This document shows, piece after piece, positions 7,687 through 15,822 of a stretch of DNA of 64,000 nt (position 1 is the stretch's first letter; every line of letters begins with the position of its first letter). The stretch is from Halobacillus salinarum (GTDB lineage Bacteria; Bacillota; Bacilli; Bacillales; Halobacillaceae). A program made the translations under genes and the position numbers. The stretch lies in contig NZ_CP095073.1 in the NCBI RefSeq assembly GCF_022919095.1, positions 868,001 through 932,000 on the forward strand, given 5' to 3'. The notes beneath the pieces were generated by a model, which worked only from the letters and a program-made list of their open reading frames with translations, had not been told where the DNA came from and ran no database searches.

Positions 7687-9150
7687 ATGCAGCATAGAGA
7701 CAATGAACTGCGAAGTCTGGCTTGGGAAGAAGTCAAGAAACAAAAAGAAAAAGTGGAGTCAGATCCTTACCGCCTAAACTTTCACCACATGCCTCCAGCA
7801 GGGTTGTTAAATGATCCGAATGGATTTGTCCAGTGGAATGGAACCTATCACTTATTTTATCAATGGATGCCTTTTAAAACCGGACACGGAGCCAAGTTCT
7901 GGGGGCATTATTCTTCTAAAGATCTCGTTCACTGGCAGCATGAAAAAATTGCGCTTGCCCCTTCGGATTGGTTTGATAAAGACGGCTGTTATTCAGGAAG
8001 CGCTGTTGTCCATGAGGATCAACTCTACCTTTTTTACACAGGTAATGTAAAAAATGAAGCGGGAGAACGGGAGACATACCAATGCCTGGCTGTCTCCGAA
8101 GATGGGGTCAACTTTGAAAAAAAAGGAGTAGTGGCACGGCTTCCTGAAGGGTATACGGCCCATTTTCGCGATCCAAAGGTATGGAAAAGAGGAGACCATT
8201 GGTACATGATTGTTGGAGCCCAGACCGAGGATTTGCAAGGGAAGGTCGTCCTTTTTCAATCAGAAAACCTGATGGATTGGGTATTTTTAGGTAAGATTGC
8301 CGGCAGTGGCGAGCATAACCTCGGTGAATTCGGTTATATGTGGGAATGCCCTGACTTATTTGATATTGATGGGGAAGACATCCTGATTGCTTCACCGCAA
8401 GGGCTTGAACCCGAAGGCATGGATTATGCCAATGTCTATCAAAGCGGGTACTTTATTGGAGATCTAGATTATGATCGGCCTCAATATACTCATGGTTCCT
8501 TTACAGAACTGGATAGAGGGTTTGAGTTCTATGCTCCGCAAACGACGGAGGATGATCTCGGCAGAAGAATTCTGTTTGGCTGGATGGGCGTTCCTGATCA
8601 ATACGAAGCGGACCATCCTACCGTTGCAAACCAATGGATTCATTGTTTGACCATGCCGAGGCAGCTCACTTTGCTGAATGGAAAATTAACTCAGCATCCG
8701 TTGAAAGAATACGAAGCTATGCGTGGACCTGTATTGCTCCACTCCTCTATTTCTATTGAAAACGATCAAAAAGCGGTCAGAGGAATCGAAGGCAGAAGCA
8801 TGGAGCTTTCCATAGAACTTGAACAGGTAGACGATCAGTTTGCGATAGAATTTTACCAATATGCAGCACTCAGTTATAAGAAGAGGGACCAAATTCTGAC
8901 GCTTTCTCGTCCGCATTTTCAGGATAAGAGCAGGACTGAATTCAGACGTGTGAAGCTTGAGGATGATTTAACCCAGCTTAGAATCTTTGTGGATACCTCA
9001 TCGCTTGAAATTTTTGTGAATAATGGGGAGGAAGTGTTTACGTCTCGAATATTTCCTCAGCCTGAAGTAAAAGATCTGCTTTTTACTTCTCTTGGCTGTA
9101 CAAGCTTTTCCATTGAACAATGGCCACTCTCGGGCTTTATTTATCAGTGA
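7687..9150 (+). CDS. scrB: Sucrose-6-phosphate hydrolase (GH32)
   Basis: 487 residues, standard for the ScrB/SacA group. The three GH32 motifs are present: LLNDPNGF near residue 40 with the nucleophile Asp, FRDPKVW near 160 with the transition-state stabilising Asp, and WECPDLF near 219 with the acid/base Glu. The C-terminal beta-sandwich includes the typical DTSSLEIFVNNGEEVFTSR. There is no signal peptide, so it acts in the cytoplasm on sucrose-6-phosphate delivered by a PTS, giving glucose-6-phosphate and fructose. It follows fructokinase by 13 bases with a good AGGAGAGGAAGG site. A cytoplasmic levanase or inulinase role is less likely. Confidence 0.93.
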   Translation: MQHRDNELRSLAWEEVKKQKEKVESDPYRLNFHHMPPAGLLNDPNGFVQWNGTYHLFYQWMPFKTGHGAKFWGHYSSKDLVHWQHEKIALAPSDWFDKDGCYSGSAVVHEDQLYLFYTGNVKNEAGERETYQCLAVSEDGVNFEKKGVVARLPEGYTAHFRDPKVWKRGDHWYMIVGAQTEDLQGKVVLFQSENLMDWVFLGKIAGSGEHNLGEFGYMWECPDLFDIDGEDILIASPQGLEPEGMDYANVYQSGYFIGDLDYDRPQYTHGSFTELDRGFEFYAPQTTEDDLGRRILFGWMGVPDQYEADHPTVANQWIHCLTMPRQLTLLNGKLTQHPLKEYEAMRGPVLLHSSISIENDQKAVRGIEGRSMELSIELEQVDDQFAIEFYQYAALSYKKRDQILTLSRPHFQDKSRTEFRRVKLEDDLTQLRIFVDTSSLEIFVNNGEEVFTSRIFPQPEVKDLLFTSLGCTSFSIEQWPLSGFIYQ

Positions 9151-9289
9151 GTGCGGGGGGGGAAGGTTTTAAGACTCTGGAAATAGTGAAAAGCGTTATA
9201 GAAAAAAATGGACAAAAGTCGACAAAAATTCGTAGAGCCCCCATTTATGATAAAATAGGTGTACGCAAATTGGTGAAGGAGTCGTCCAT

Positions 9290-9832
9290 ATGAGTGAAGC
9301 GCAGAATAAGTTGAAAACAGATGAACGAAGGGAACATATTTTATCGCTCTTAAAACAGCATGGAAAGCCTGTGACCGGAAGTTCGCTTGCAGAAGAGATG
9401 AACGTGACTAGACAGGTTATTGTAGGAGACGTGTCCCTGTTAAAAGCCCAAGGAGAACCTATCGTTGCAACCAGCCAGGGCTATATGTACATGACGGAGG
9501 CAAAAGACGAACTTGGTTATGAACGGACGATTGTCTGCAAGCATTCGCCTGCTGAGACTGAACTTGAGCTGAACATTCTTGTGGATCATGGTGTTCACGT
9601 CCAGGATGTGGTAGTTGAACACCCGATTTACGGAGATTTAACAGCTCAACTGCGAATATCAAACCGCAGGGATGTAAGAAAGTTTATTGAGCGCATTGAC
9701 TCAACGAATTCCTCTTTTTTATCAGAGCTGACAGACGGCATCCACACCCACAAAATCTACTCAGACAGCGAGGAAGCGCTCGAGGAAGCAGTTGAAGAGC
9801 TTTCAGAAGCGGGAATACTTGTAAAAGAATAG
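9290..9832 (+). CDS. niaR: NAD biosynthesis transcriptional repressor NiaR
   Basis: 180 residues. An N-terminal HTH_11 domain (about 10-65) contains GSSLAEEMNVTRQVIVGDV. The C-terminal 3H domain has its name-giving histidines: CKHS at about 85, then GIHTH at about 152 and 154, with acidic residues of ETELELN near 89-93; in this family such residues bind metal and help bind nicotinate. NiaR represses niacin salvage and de novo NAD genes when nicotinic acid is present. In many bacilli niaR lies beside nadABC or nifS; here it is alone, and no nad gene is in the window. A TATGAT box at 9246-9251 is a possible -10 element. Confidence 0.92.
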   Translation: MSEAQNKLKTDERREHILSLLKQHGKPVTGSSLAEEMNVTRQVIVGDVSLLKAQGEPIVATSQGYMYMTEAKDELGYERTIVCKHSPAETELELNILVDHGVHVQDVVVEHPIYGDLTAQLRISNRRDVRKFIERIDSTNSSFLSELTDGIHTHKIYSDSEEALEEAVEELSEAGILVKE

Positions 9833-9955
9833 TAAAGAACCGCCTAAAGAGGTATGTTTTCTTTATAGAAACATATCTCTTTAATAGTTTAGCCGTACAT
9901 TCATAATATGCTATAGTTAATACGCAAAAGATGTCCAAAAGGGAGGTGGGTCGTA

Positions 9956-11398
9956 GTGAATATTGCACCTTATATCTTGAGTACCATCCTTGCGCTGAAC
10001 GTTCTTCTGGCACTTGCCATTATATTCTTAGAACGCAGAGATGCAAGTGCAACATGGGCTTGGCTGATGGTATTACTGTTTTTACCGATTGCTGGATTTA
10101 TATTATATTTAATATTTGGTAGAAGGTTGAGCCACAAAGAGATTTTCACTTGGGATAAAAAGAGCCGATTAGGTTTATTGGCAGCCGTTCAGGAGCAGCT
10201 GAGAGGAATTAAAGAAAATACGCTCGAGGTACAGCATGAAGACATTGTGCCTTATGAAGATTTGATCTATATGCATTTAAAGAACAATGATGCCCTCCTT
10301 ACCCAGAATAACGAAGTGGAAGTATTCACAGACGGGCAGAAGAAGTTTCATGCGCTTATGGAAGATATCGAGAATGCGCAGGATCACATTCATTTGCTCT
10401 ATTATATTGTGCGTGATGATCAGCTTGGAAACCGCCTGGCTGATGCCTTAATAAAAAAAGCGAAAGAAAATGTACAAGTTAAGCTTCTTTATGATGATAT
10501 GGGTTCGAGGTCCGTTAAAAGAAAGTTTGTTCACAAACTTAGAGCAGCCGGGGTAGAGGTGGAATCATTCTTCCCGCCGCTGATCCCAAAGCTGAATTTA
10601 AAAATCAACTATCGAAATCACCGTAAGCTTGCCATTATCGACGGTAAGATTGGTTATATCGGCGGGTTTAACATTGGAGACGAGTACTTAGGCTACAGCA
10701 AGCGTTTTGGTTATTGGAGAGATACGCACGTTAGAGTCGTTGGAGGAGCCGTGCATAACATGCAGACGCGCTTTATCCTTGATTGGAACCAGGCTTCCAG
10801 TAAAGATATCGTCTATGAGGAGCGGTATTATCAAGGAGAGGCTGAAGGCGATGTCGCCATGCAGATAGTATCCAGCGGACCAGATTCCGAATGGGAACAG
10901 ATAAAAAACGGCTACATTAAAATGATCCTTTCAGCAAAAGAATATGTCTATATTCAAACGCCTTATTTTATACCGGATGACAGCCTGCTCGATGCTCTTC
11001 GAATTGCCGTGCTTTCGGGAGTGGATGTACGAGTAATGATTCCTAACAAACCGGATCATCCTTTTGTGTACTGGGCCACTTATTCTAATATTGGAGACCT
11101 TCTTAAAGCGGGGGCTGCAATTTATGTCTATCAAAAAGGGTTTTTACATGCGAAGACGATTGTTGTAGATGGTGTGATTGCCTCCGTAGGAACGGCGAAC
11201 ATCGACGTCCGCAGCTTCCGGCTTAATTTTGAAGTGAATGCGTTCCTGTACCACCCGGAAGTTGCAGAATTGCTGGCAGATCGTTTTCACGAAGATGTTG
11301 CTGAATCTACTGAATTAACGTATAAGCTTTACAAGAACCGGTCGAATTGGATTCGCTTCAAAGAAGCCATCGCCCGCCTGCTTTCCCCAATACTATAA
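9956..11398 (+). CDS. cls: Cardiolipin synthase
   Basis: 480 residues, the length of Bacillus ClsA. Two N-terminal membrane helices (about 5-25 and 35-55) precede two phospholipase-D HKD motifs: HRKLAIIDG followed by GYIGGFNIGDEYLG near residue 222, and LHAKTIVVDG followed by SVGTANIDVRSF near 398. It joins two phosphatidylglycerol molecules into cardiolipin plus glycerol at the membrane. The start is GTG at 9956 behind GGGAGGTGGG. It is a single-gene unit closed by a strong terminator. Cardiolipin enrichment is a known response to high salt in bacilli, which fits a halophile, but that role is inferred. Confidence 0.93.
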   Translation: MNIAPYILSTILALNVLLALAIIFLERRDASATWAWLMVLLFLPIAGFILYLIFGRRLSHKEIFTWDKKSRLGLLAAVQEQLRGIKENTLEVQHEDIVPYEDLIYMHLKNNDALLTQNNEVEVFTDGQKKFHALMEDIENAQDHIHLLYYIVRDDQLGNRLADALIKKAKENVQVKLLYDDMGSRSVKRKFVHKLRAAGVEVESFFPPLIPKLNLKINYRNHRKLAIIDGKIGYIGGFNIGDEYLGYSKRFGYWRDTHVRVVGGAVHNMQTRFILDWNQASSKDIVYEERYYQGEAEGDVAMQIVSSGPDSEWEQIKNGYIKMILSAKEYVYIQTPYFIPDDSLLDALRIAVLSGVDVRVMIPNKPDHPFVYWATYSNIGDLLKAGAAIYVYQKGFLHAKTIVVDGVIASVGTANIDVRSFRLNFEVNAFLYHPEVAELLADRFHEDVAESTELTYKLYKNRSNWIRFKEAIARLLSPIL

Positions 11399-11405
11399 AA
11401 GAACT

Positions 11406-11434
11406 AAAAGCAGCCTCGTTCAGGCTGCTTTTTT
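11406..11434 (+). terminator. Terminator of cls
   Basis: AAGCAGCCT (11408-11416) pairs with AGGCTGCTT (11422-11430), followed by a run of T. Confidence 0.9.
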
Positions 11435-11479
11435 GCATGTGAAAAAATATAAGTGTCCCCGCAAGACAGCTTTACACAT

Positions 11480-11513
11480 AAAGAAACCTGCGCACCGACA
11501 CGCAGGTTTCTTT
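11480..11513. terminator. Terminator of htrB (minus), symmetrical
   Basis: Perfect 13-bp arms AAAGAAACCTGCG (11480-11492) and CGCAGGTTTCTTT (11501-11513). It lies just beyond the htrB stop on the minus strand, with T-rich sequence on both sides. Confidence 0.75.
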
Positions 11514-11543
11514 GGAAAGAGAGGTTTTTTGGTTTTTATATTT

Positions 11544-12713
11544 TTATTGGGAGGAAAGCTCGAGTTCAGCTTTCATTTGTTTACCATCACGGTAAACCGT
11601 GAGCTCGACTTGGTCGCCTTTCTCTGTTTTGCTGTACAGATATTGGCGCAAGCTCATAAGAGAGTCAATCTTCTTGCCGTCAATTGCAGTAATGACATCA
11701 TATTTTTTCAGATTGGCATCTGAAGCAGGTGAACCTTGTTCAATCCCGGCGACAATCACTCCTTTGGATACGTCGCTTGGCAGGTTCAATTGCTGCTGTA
11801 ATACAGTACCAGGTACTTGGCTTAAATCCTGAAGAGAAATTCCCATATATGGTCGGGTGACTTTTCCTTCTGTTTCCAAGTCGTCAATGACAGGTTTAAC
11901 GACATCCATTGGAATGGCAAAGCCAATACCTTCAACTTCTTCCTGGGCAATTTTCATAGAGTTGATCCCTATGACTTCCCCTTCAAGGTTGACCAGCGCA
12001 CCGCCACTATTTCCAGGGTTTATGGCTGCGTCCGTTTGGATTACTTCGGTCTGCCAGTCTGGCTGTTGGTCCCCGTTTATGTCCACTGGAATATTACGGT
12101 TTAGACCACTGACAATACCTTTTGTAGCTGATCCAGCGAAATCAGTCCCCAGCGGGTTGCCGATAGCTATGGCTGTTTGACCAACCTCTACGTCTTCGGC
12201 TGATCCTAGCTTGGCAACCTTCTTGACTTTATCGCTATCTATTTGTATAACAGCCAGGTCTGTTAAAGGGTCTGTGCCTTTCAATTCGGCTTTTGCTTTT
12301 TCCCCGTTGCTTAAGACTACTTCTAGTTCAGAAGCATTTTTTACAACGTGGTTGTTGGTTACGATGAAGGCGCTGCCTCCATCCTTTTTATAGATGACCC
12401 CAGATCCTGAACTGGCTTTTTGTAAACCTTGGGCTGTTTGCTGCAGATTGCTGACTCCGACCACAGCGTCTGAATTCTCCTCTATAGCCTGAGTTACATC
12501 TTCCTGATTCTTACCTAAATGAAGCTCGTCCGCCTGGGCGGTGGGCTCATTGGTATCTACGTTAATCGTGATCCCTTTCCACTGAAAAACGGTAGTGATG
12601 ATAAATACAGCGATGATAGCACCTAGCACACTAAAAGCTAGTCCAGAACGCCTGTACCGGCGCTTGGCTTGTTTCTCTTTTTCTTCATCGATCATACTTC
12701 CAGTCGCCCCTTT
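11544..12713 (-). CDS. htrB: HtrA-family membrane-anchored serine protease (HtrB type)
   Basis: 389 residues from ATG at 12713 (GGAG seven bases upstream) or 383 from ATG at 12695. A longer start at 12776 is unlikely because that ATG lies inside a TATGAT -10-like box. An acidic/basic cytoplasmic N-terminus, one membrane helix, then a trypsin-like domain with catalytic His in TNNHVVKN, Asp in DLAVIQID and Ser in GNSGGALVN, and a C-terminal PDZ domain. It degrades or refolds misfolded exported proteins at the outer face of the membrane. It is divergent from cssRS, the arrangement of htrB (yvtA) in Bacillus subtilis, where CssR activates htrA and htrB under secretion stress. That pairing is the reason for the symbol. 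Confidence 0.88.
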   Translation of the reverse strand, partial: KGATGSMIDEEKEKQAKRRYRRSGLAFSVLGAIIAVFIITTVFQWKGITINVDTNEPTAQADELHLGKNQEDVTQAIEENSDAVVGVSNLQQTAQGLQKASSGSGVIYKKDGGSAFIVTNNHVVKNASELEVVLSNGEKAKAELKGTDPLTDLAVIQIDSDKVKKVAKLGSAEDVEVGQTAIAIGNPLGTDFAGSATKGIVSGLNRNIPVDINGDQQPDWQTEVIQTDAAINPGNSGGALVNLEGEVIGINSMKIAQEEVEGIGFAIPMDVVKPVIDDLETEGKVTRPYMGISLQDLSQVPGTVLQQQLNLPSDVSKGVIVAGIEQGSPASDANLKKYDVITAIDGKKIDSLMSLRQYLYSKTEKGDQVELTVYRDGKQMKAELELSSQ

Positions 12714-12882
12714 CATAAATGATCTCCAGGAGGACTTTCCGTTCTCCCTCTGTACAATTCTTATCATACCTGCCACTTATGGCATGACTTTGGAGAAAAT
12801 GTGGAAAAAGTGTGTAAAAAGGGAGATTAACCGAAAAATATGAGAAGATAATAAAGAATCTTATGGATTGGGGGATAGAATA

Positions 12883-13577
12883 GTGAACCAAACCATTGGT
12901 CTAGTAGAAGATGATCCGAATATCCGTGATATCGTTGAAGGATACTTAAATAAAGAAGGGTATGAAGTGCTCGCAATGGAGACGGCAGAAAAGGCATGGG
13001 AAGTGTTTGACACCACCCCCCTGATTTATGGGTGCTGGATTTGATGCTTCCCGGGATGGATGGCTATGAGTTCTGCAAGCGCGTTCGTCAGTCGTCTGAA
13101 GTTCCGATTATTATCATATCGGCGAAGGATGATGAGGTAGACAAAATCCTTGGTCTTGAATTAGGAGGGGATGATTACTTAACGAAACCTTTCAGCCCCA
13201 GGGAACTAGTGGCCAGGGTGAAGCGTCACTTAAAGCGTTGGCAGGTCATGCAGCCTGACAAAAATGCTGCTTCTGTAGACGAGACCATTCGGGCGGGAGA
13301 GCTGGTCTTAAATCAAACCGAGCGCAGTGCTTACTTTAAGAGTGAGGAAGTGGAAGTTACGACAAAGGAGTTTGAAATGTTACGAATACTTGCTGAACAG
13401 GAAAACCGAGCCTTTTCCAGAGAAGAATTACTTGTTCGTGTATGGGGCGACGATTACTTTGGCAGCGACAGGGCAGTGGATGATTTAGTCAAACGGTTAA
13501 GGAAAAAGATGAAGGACCTTCCATTAGAAACGGTGTGGGGACATGGATACCGGTTAAGAAGTAGTCGAGATGCATGA
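12883..13577 (+). pseudogene. cssR: Response regulator CssR, OmpR/PhoB type, interrupted by a one-base frameshift
   Basis: GTG at 12883 behind GGGGGATAG opens the frame with IGLVEDDPNIRDIV (acidic pocket). This frame stops a few codons after the C run at 13016-13021. Adding one C restores PPDLWVLDLMLPGMDGYEF with the phospho-acceptor Asp, PIIIISAKDD, LTKPFSPRELVARVKRH and a winged-helix output domain ending in VWGHGYRLRSS. The repaired product would have 231 residues, near the 225 of CssR. The stop overlaps cssS by four bases. As written, an internal ATG at 13032 could at most give a receiver lacking its first strands and acidic pocket. Sequencing error in the C run is a serious alternative to true inactivation. 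Confidence 0.85.
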
Positions 13578-14902
13578 AACTTCTCTATCAGCTTAATACC
13601 GCGTTTACAGTTCTTCTCGTCATTGTCATGTCCATCACTGCCTTTTTCACGTACTCGCTGTTAATGGATGTTCTGATTCAGGATGAGCAGCGTCAATTGG
13701 AAGCACGAGCTAAGTTTATGACTGATATCATTAATGAACAGGATCCTTCAGTACGGATTCCTCAATTATCCCAACTCATCCAGGACAGAGATTTCCCATT
13801 GCTTCTGTTCGATCAGCGGACAGGGAAAATTTTATTCCGCACTCTCCCAAAGGAAACGTCAGAGGAGTGGATTGCTGACTTTGACGATTTAATTAAGGAT
13901 GAAGTCTGGGAAGGAAATGGCAAGAAGTACGTTGCGTATGCCTTTTCTTCAGGCAGGGATGGCAGCATACTTGTCATGGCAACTCCCCTTGATGATTTAG
14001 AAATCGTCCAATCGGGGCTGACTTACAGAATGCTTGCTGTCTTTTTAATCGGCCTGGTTCTTGCAGTCGTCGTCAGCCACTTTTTAACGAGACGGCTGGT
14101 TACACCGCTATCGAGGTTAAAGCAGGAGATGAAGAAAATTGAACAGCGGCAATTTACAGAAGTTAAACCGGTCCATTCCACAGGAGAAATTAAAGAAGTA
14201 GAACAAAGTGTCAGACAAATGGCGTCTGAATTGGAAAGATACATTACCTCTCAGAAGCAGTTTTTCCAAAACGCTTCTCATGAGTTGAAAACCCCGCTCA
14301 TGTCAATCCAGGGCTATGCAGAAGGAATTCGCGATGGAATCTTTGAAGGTGAAGCTGCGAATAAAGGTTTAAATGTCATGGTGAGTGAAACAGAGCGGCT
14401 TAAGAAAATCGTTAACGAAATGATCTTGCTGGCAAAGCTCGACAGCAGCGAGGATGTCTACCATCCTGAAAGAACAGAGGTTGTCCATCTTGTTTCCCAG
14501 GCAAAAGACCGACTCGTCCCGTTAGCACGTGATAAAGAAGTAGAGCTGCGTTTCCTTACAGAGGGGACTTTTTATTCTTATGTAGACAGCGAAAGAGTGC
14601 TGCAGGCACTCATTAACATGATCGGTAATGCGATTCGCCACGCTCACCAAATCGTAACGATAGAATCTCTATTGCAGGATAAGCAGATTACCATCCGCAT
14701 TTCTGACGATGGAGAGGGGATTCCGGAAGACCTGCTTCCTCACTTGTTTGAACGTTTTATAAAAGGAAAAGAAGGGGAAACAGGATTAGGTCTTGCGATT
14801 TCCCGTGCGATCGTTGTCAGAAGCGGCGGTACGATCAAAGCTTCTAATAAAGAAGAAGAGACGGGAGCCGTATTTGAGCTCACTTTACCAGCGATGGAGT
14901 GA
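13574..14902 (+). CDS. cssS: Sensor histidine kinase CssS
   Basis: 442 residues, close to Bacillus CssS. Two membrane helices (about 10-32 and 155-175) enclose an extracytoplasmic sensor of about 120 residues; a HAMP linker is followed by the H box SHELKTPLMSIQGYAEGIR, N box NMIGNAIRHA, G1 DDGEGIPE, F box LFERF and G2 TGLGLAISRAIV. It starts at an ATG overlapping the cssR stop (ATGA). With CssR it should sense misfolded secreted proteins and induce htrB, which lies divergently next door. The gene itself is intact, which argues that the cssR frameshift is either recent or a sequence error. Confidence 0.9.
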   Translation: MKLLYQLNTAFTVLLVIVMSITAFFTYSLLMDVLIQDEQRQLEARAKFMTDIINEQDPSVRIPQLSQLIQDRDFPLLLFDQRTGKILFRTLPKETSEEWIADFDDLIKDEVWEGNGKKYVAYAFSSGRDGSILVMATPLDDLEIVQSGLTYRMLAVFLIGLVLAVVVSHFLTRRLVTPLSRLKQEMKKIEQRQFTEVKPVHSTGEIKEVEQSVRQMASELERYITSQKQFFQNASHELKTPLMSIQGYAEGIRDGIFEGEAANKGLNVMVSETERLKKIVNEMILLAKLDSSEDVYHPERTEVVHLVSQAKDRLVPLARDKEVELRFLTEGTFYSYVDSERVLQALINMIGNAIRHAHQIVTIESLLQDKQITIRISDDGEGIPEDLLPHLFERFIKGKEGETGLGLAISRAIVVRSGGTIKASNKEEETGAVFELTLPAME

Positions 14903-14964
14903 AATAGAGGCAATCATGATATAATAGCTAGTGGGAACGATTCCATTGAAAGAGAGGAATACTG

Positions 14965-15480
14965 ATGGAAGCAAAAGCATGTATTGATTCATTAACTGTA
15001 AAAAATTCGCACGTACTCCCGCCTGATACGAACAGTCACGGTACGTTATTTGGCGGAAGACTGATGGCCCACATTGATGATGTGGCAGCTATTGCTGCGG
15101 TAAGACATTGCAGAAAACCGGTGGTTACGGCGTCTACCGATTCGGTCGACTTCCTTGCGCCTGTATTCGAAGGAGATACGATTTGCTTGGAAGCTTTCGT
15201 TACTTGGAGCCATAATACGTCGATGGAAGTTTTCGTCAAAGCCATTACGGAAAATCTACTTACTGGAGAAAGAAAAGTATGCACGACCGCTTTCCTGTCC
15301 ATGGTTGCGGTAGATGAAGATAACCAGCCGAGCCCGGTCCCGGCTGTTTATCCTGAATCTGAAGAAGAAAAATGGCTTCATAATAGTGCTCCTAAACGCC
15401 GTGAACATAGGAATGAAAGACGCCAGGAATCTAAAGAACTAGCCAGAATGTTCGGTACGAGCTTACCTTGGAAGCCTTGA
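14965..15480 (+). CDS. Acyl-CoA thioesterase, hot-dog fold (YkhA-like)
   Basis: 171 residues. The core has the cytosolic acyl-CoA hydrolase pattern NSHGTLFGGRLMAHIDDVAA near residues 23-42, where N and D take part in catalysis, then DSVDFLAP and a C-terminal tail rich in charged residues. It hydrolyses acyl-CoA to free fatty acid and CoA; chain-length preference cannot be read. The length agrees with Bacillus YkhA. It follows cssS by about 60 bases with a TATAAT-like box at 14920-14925, so it may have its own promoter. A strong terminator follows. Confidence 0.88.
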   Translation: MEAKACIDSLTVKNSHVLPPDTNSHGTLFGGRLMAHIDDVAAIAAVRHCRKPVVTASTDSVDFLAPVFEGDTICLEAFVTWSHNTSMEVFVKAITENLLTGERKVCTTAFLSMVAVDEDNQPSPVPAVYPESEEEKWLHNSAPKRREHRNERRQESKELARMFGTSLPWKP

Positions 15481-15500
15481 TTATTAGGAAAATAATTAAT

Positions 15501-15538
15501 CTTTAGGAAAACGCATAGTTTTCCTAAAGCTTTTTTTT
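15501..15538 (+). terminator. Terminator of the thioesterase gene
   Basis: Perfect 12-bp stem CTTTAGGAAAAC (15501-15512) with GTTTTCCTAAAG (15518-15529), five-base loop, then eight T. Confidence 0.92.
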
Positions 15539-15822
15539 GTTCCATGGACTGAGGTAACTGGACGTCGCCTATGGAAGGAATAGGATGTTAACGAAGCGGT
15601 AAAAAGAAAATGCTTTTATTACAGTTCTTAAGGTGTAATAAGTCTATCCTGCTTGTGGAAAAAATAGTAAGTCTTCACCTCCTCTCCACCTATTTTCAAA
15701 AAGTTTGAACATTGGTAAAGTAGGAAGCATGCTTTCATTCGTTTAAAGATTATTACCTTGAGGAATAGGGTATTAAATGGTAATAATTTGTATTGCTTTT
15801 ATAAAATTTGGAGGTGGAGATT
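15539..15822. other. Intergenic region before the symporter, with a 9-bp inverted repeat
   Basis: No convincing gene. ATTATTACC (15749-15757) and GGTAATAAT (15779-15787) are perfect inverted arms around a 21-base spacer, ending 21 bases before the symporter Shine-Dalgarno. This could be an operator or a leader hairpin. Nothing else was recognised; no T-box consensus was seen. Confidence 0.45.

Noticed and set aside
12714-12776. Longer HtrB N-terminus from ATG 12776
   Set aside because: That ATG is part of a TATGAT promoter-like box and has no proper ribosome site; later starts do.
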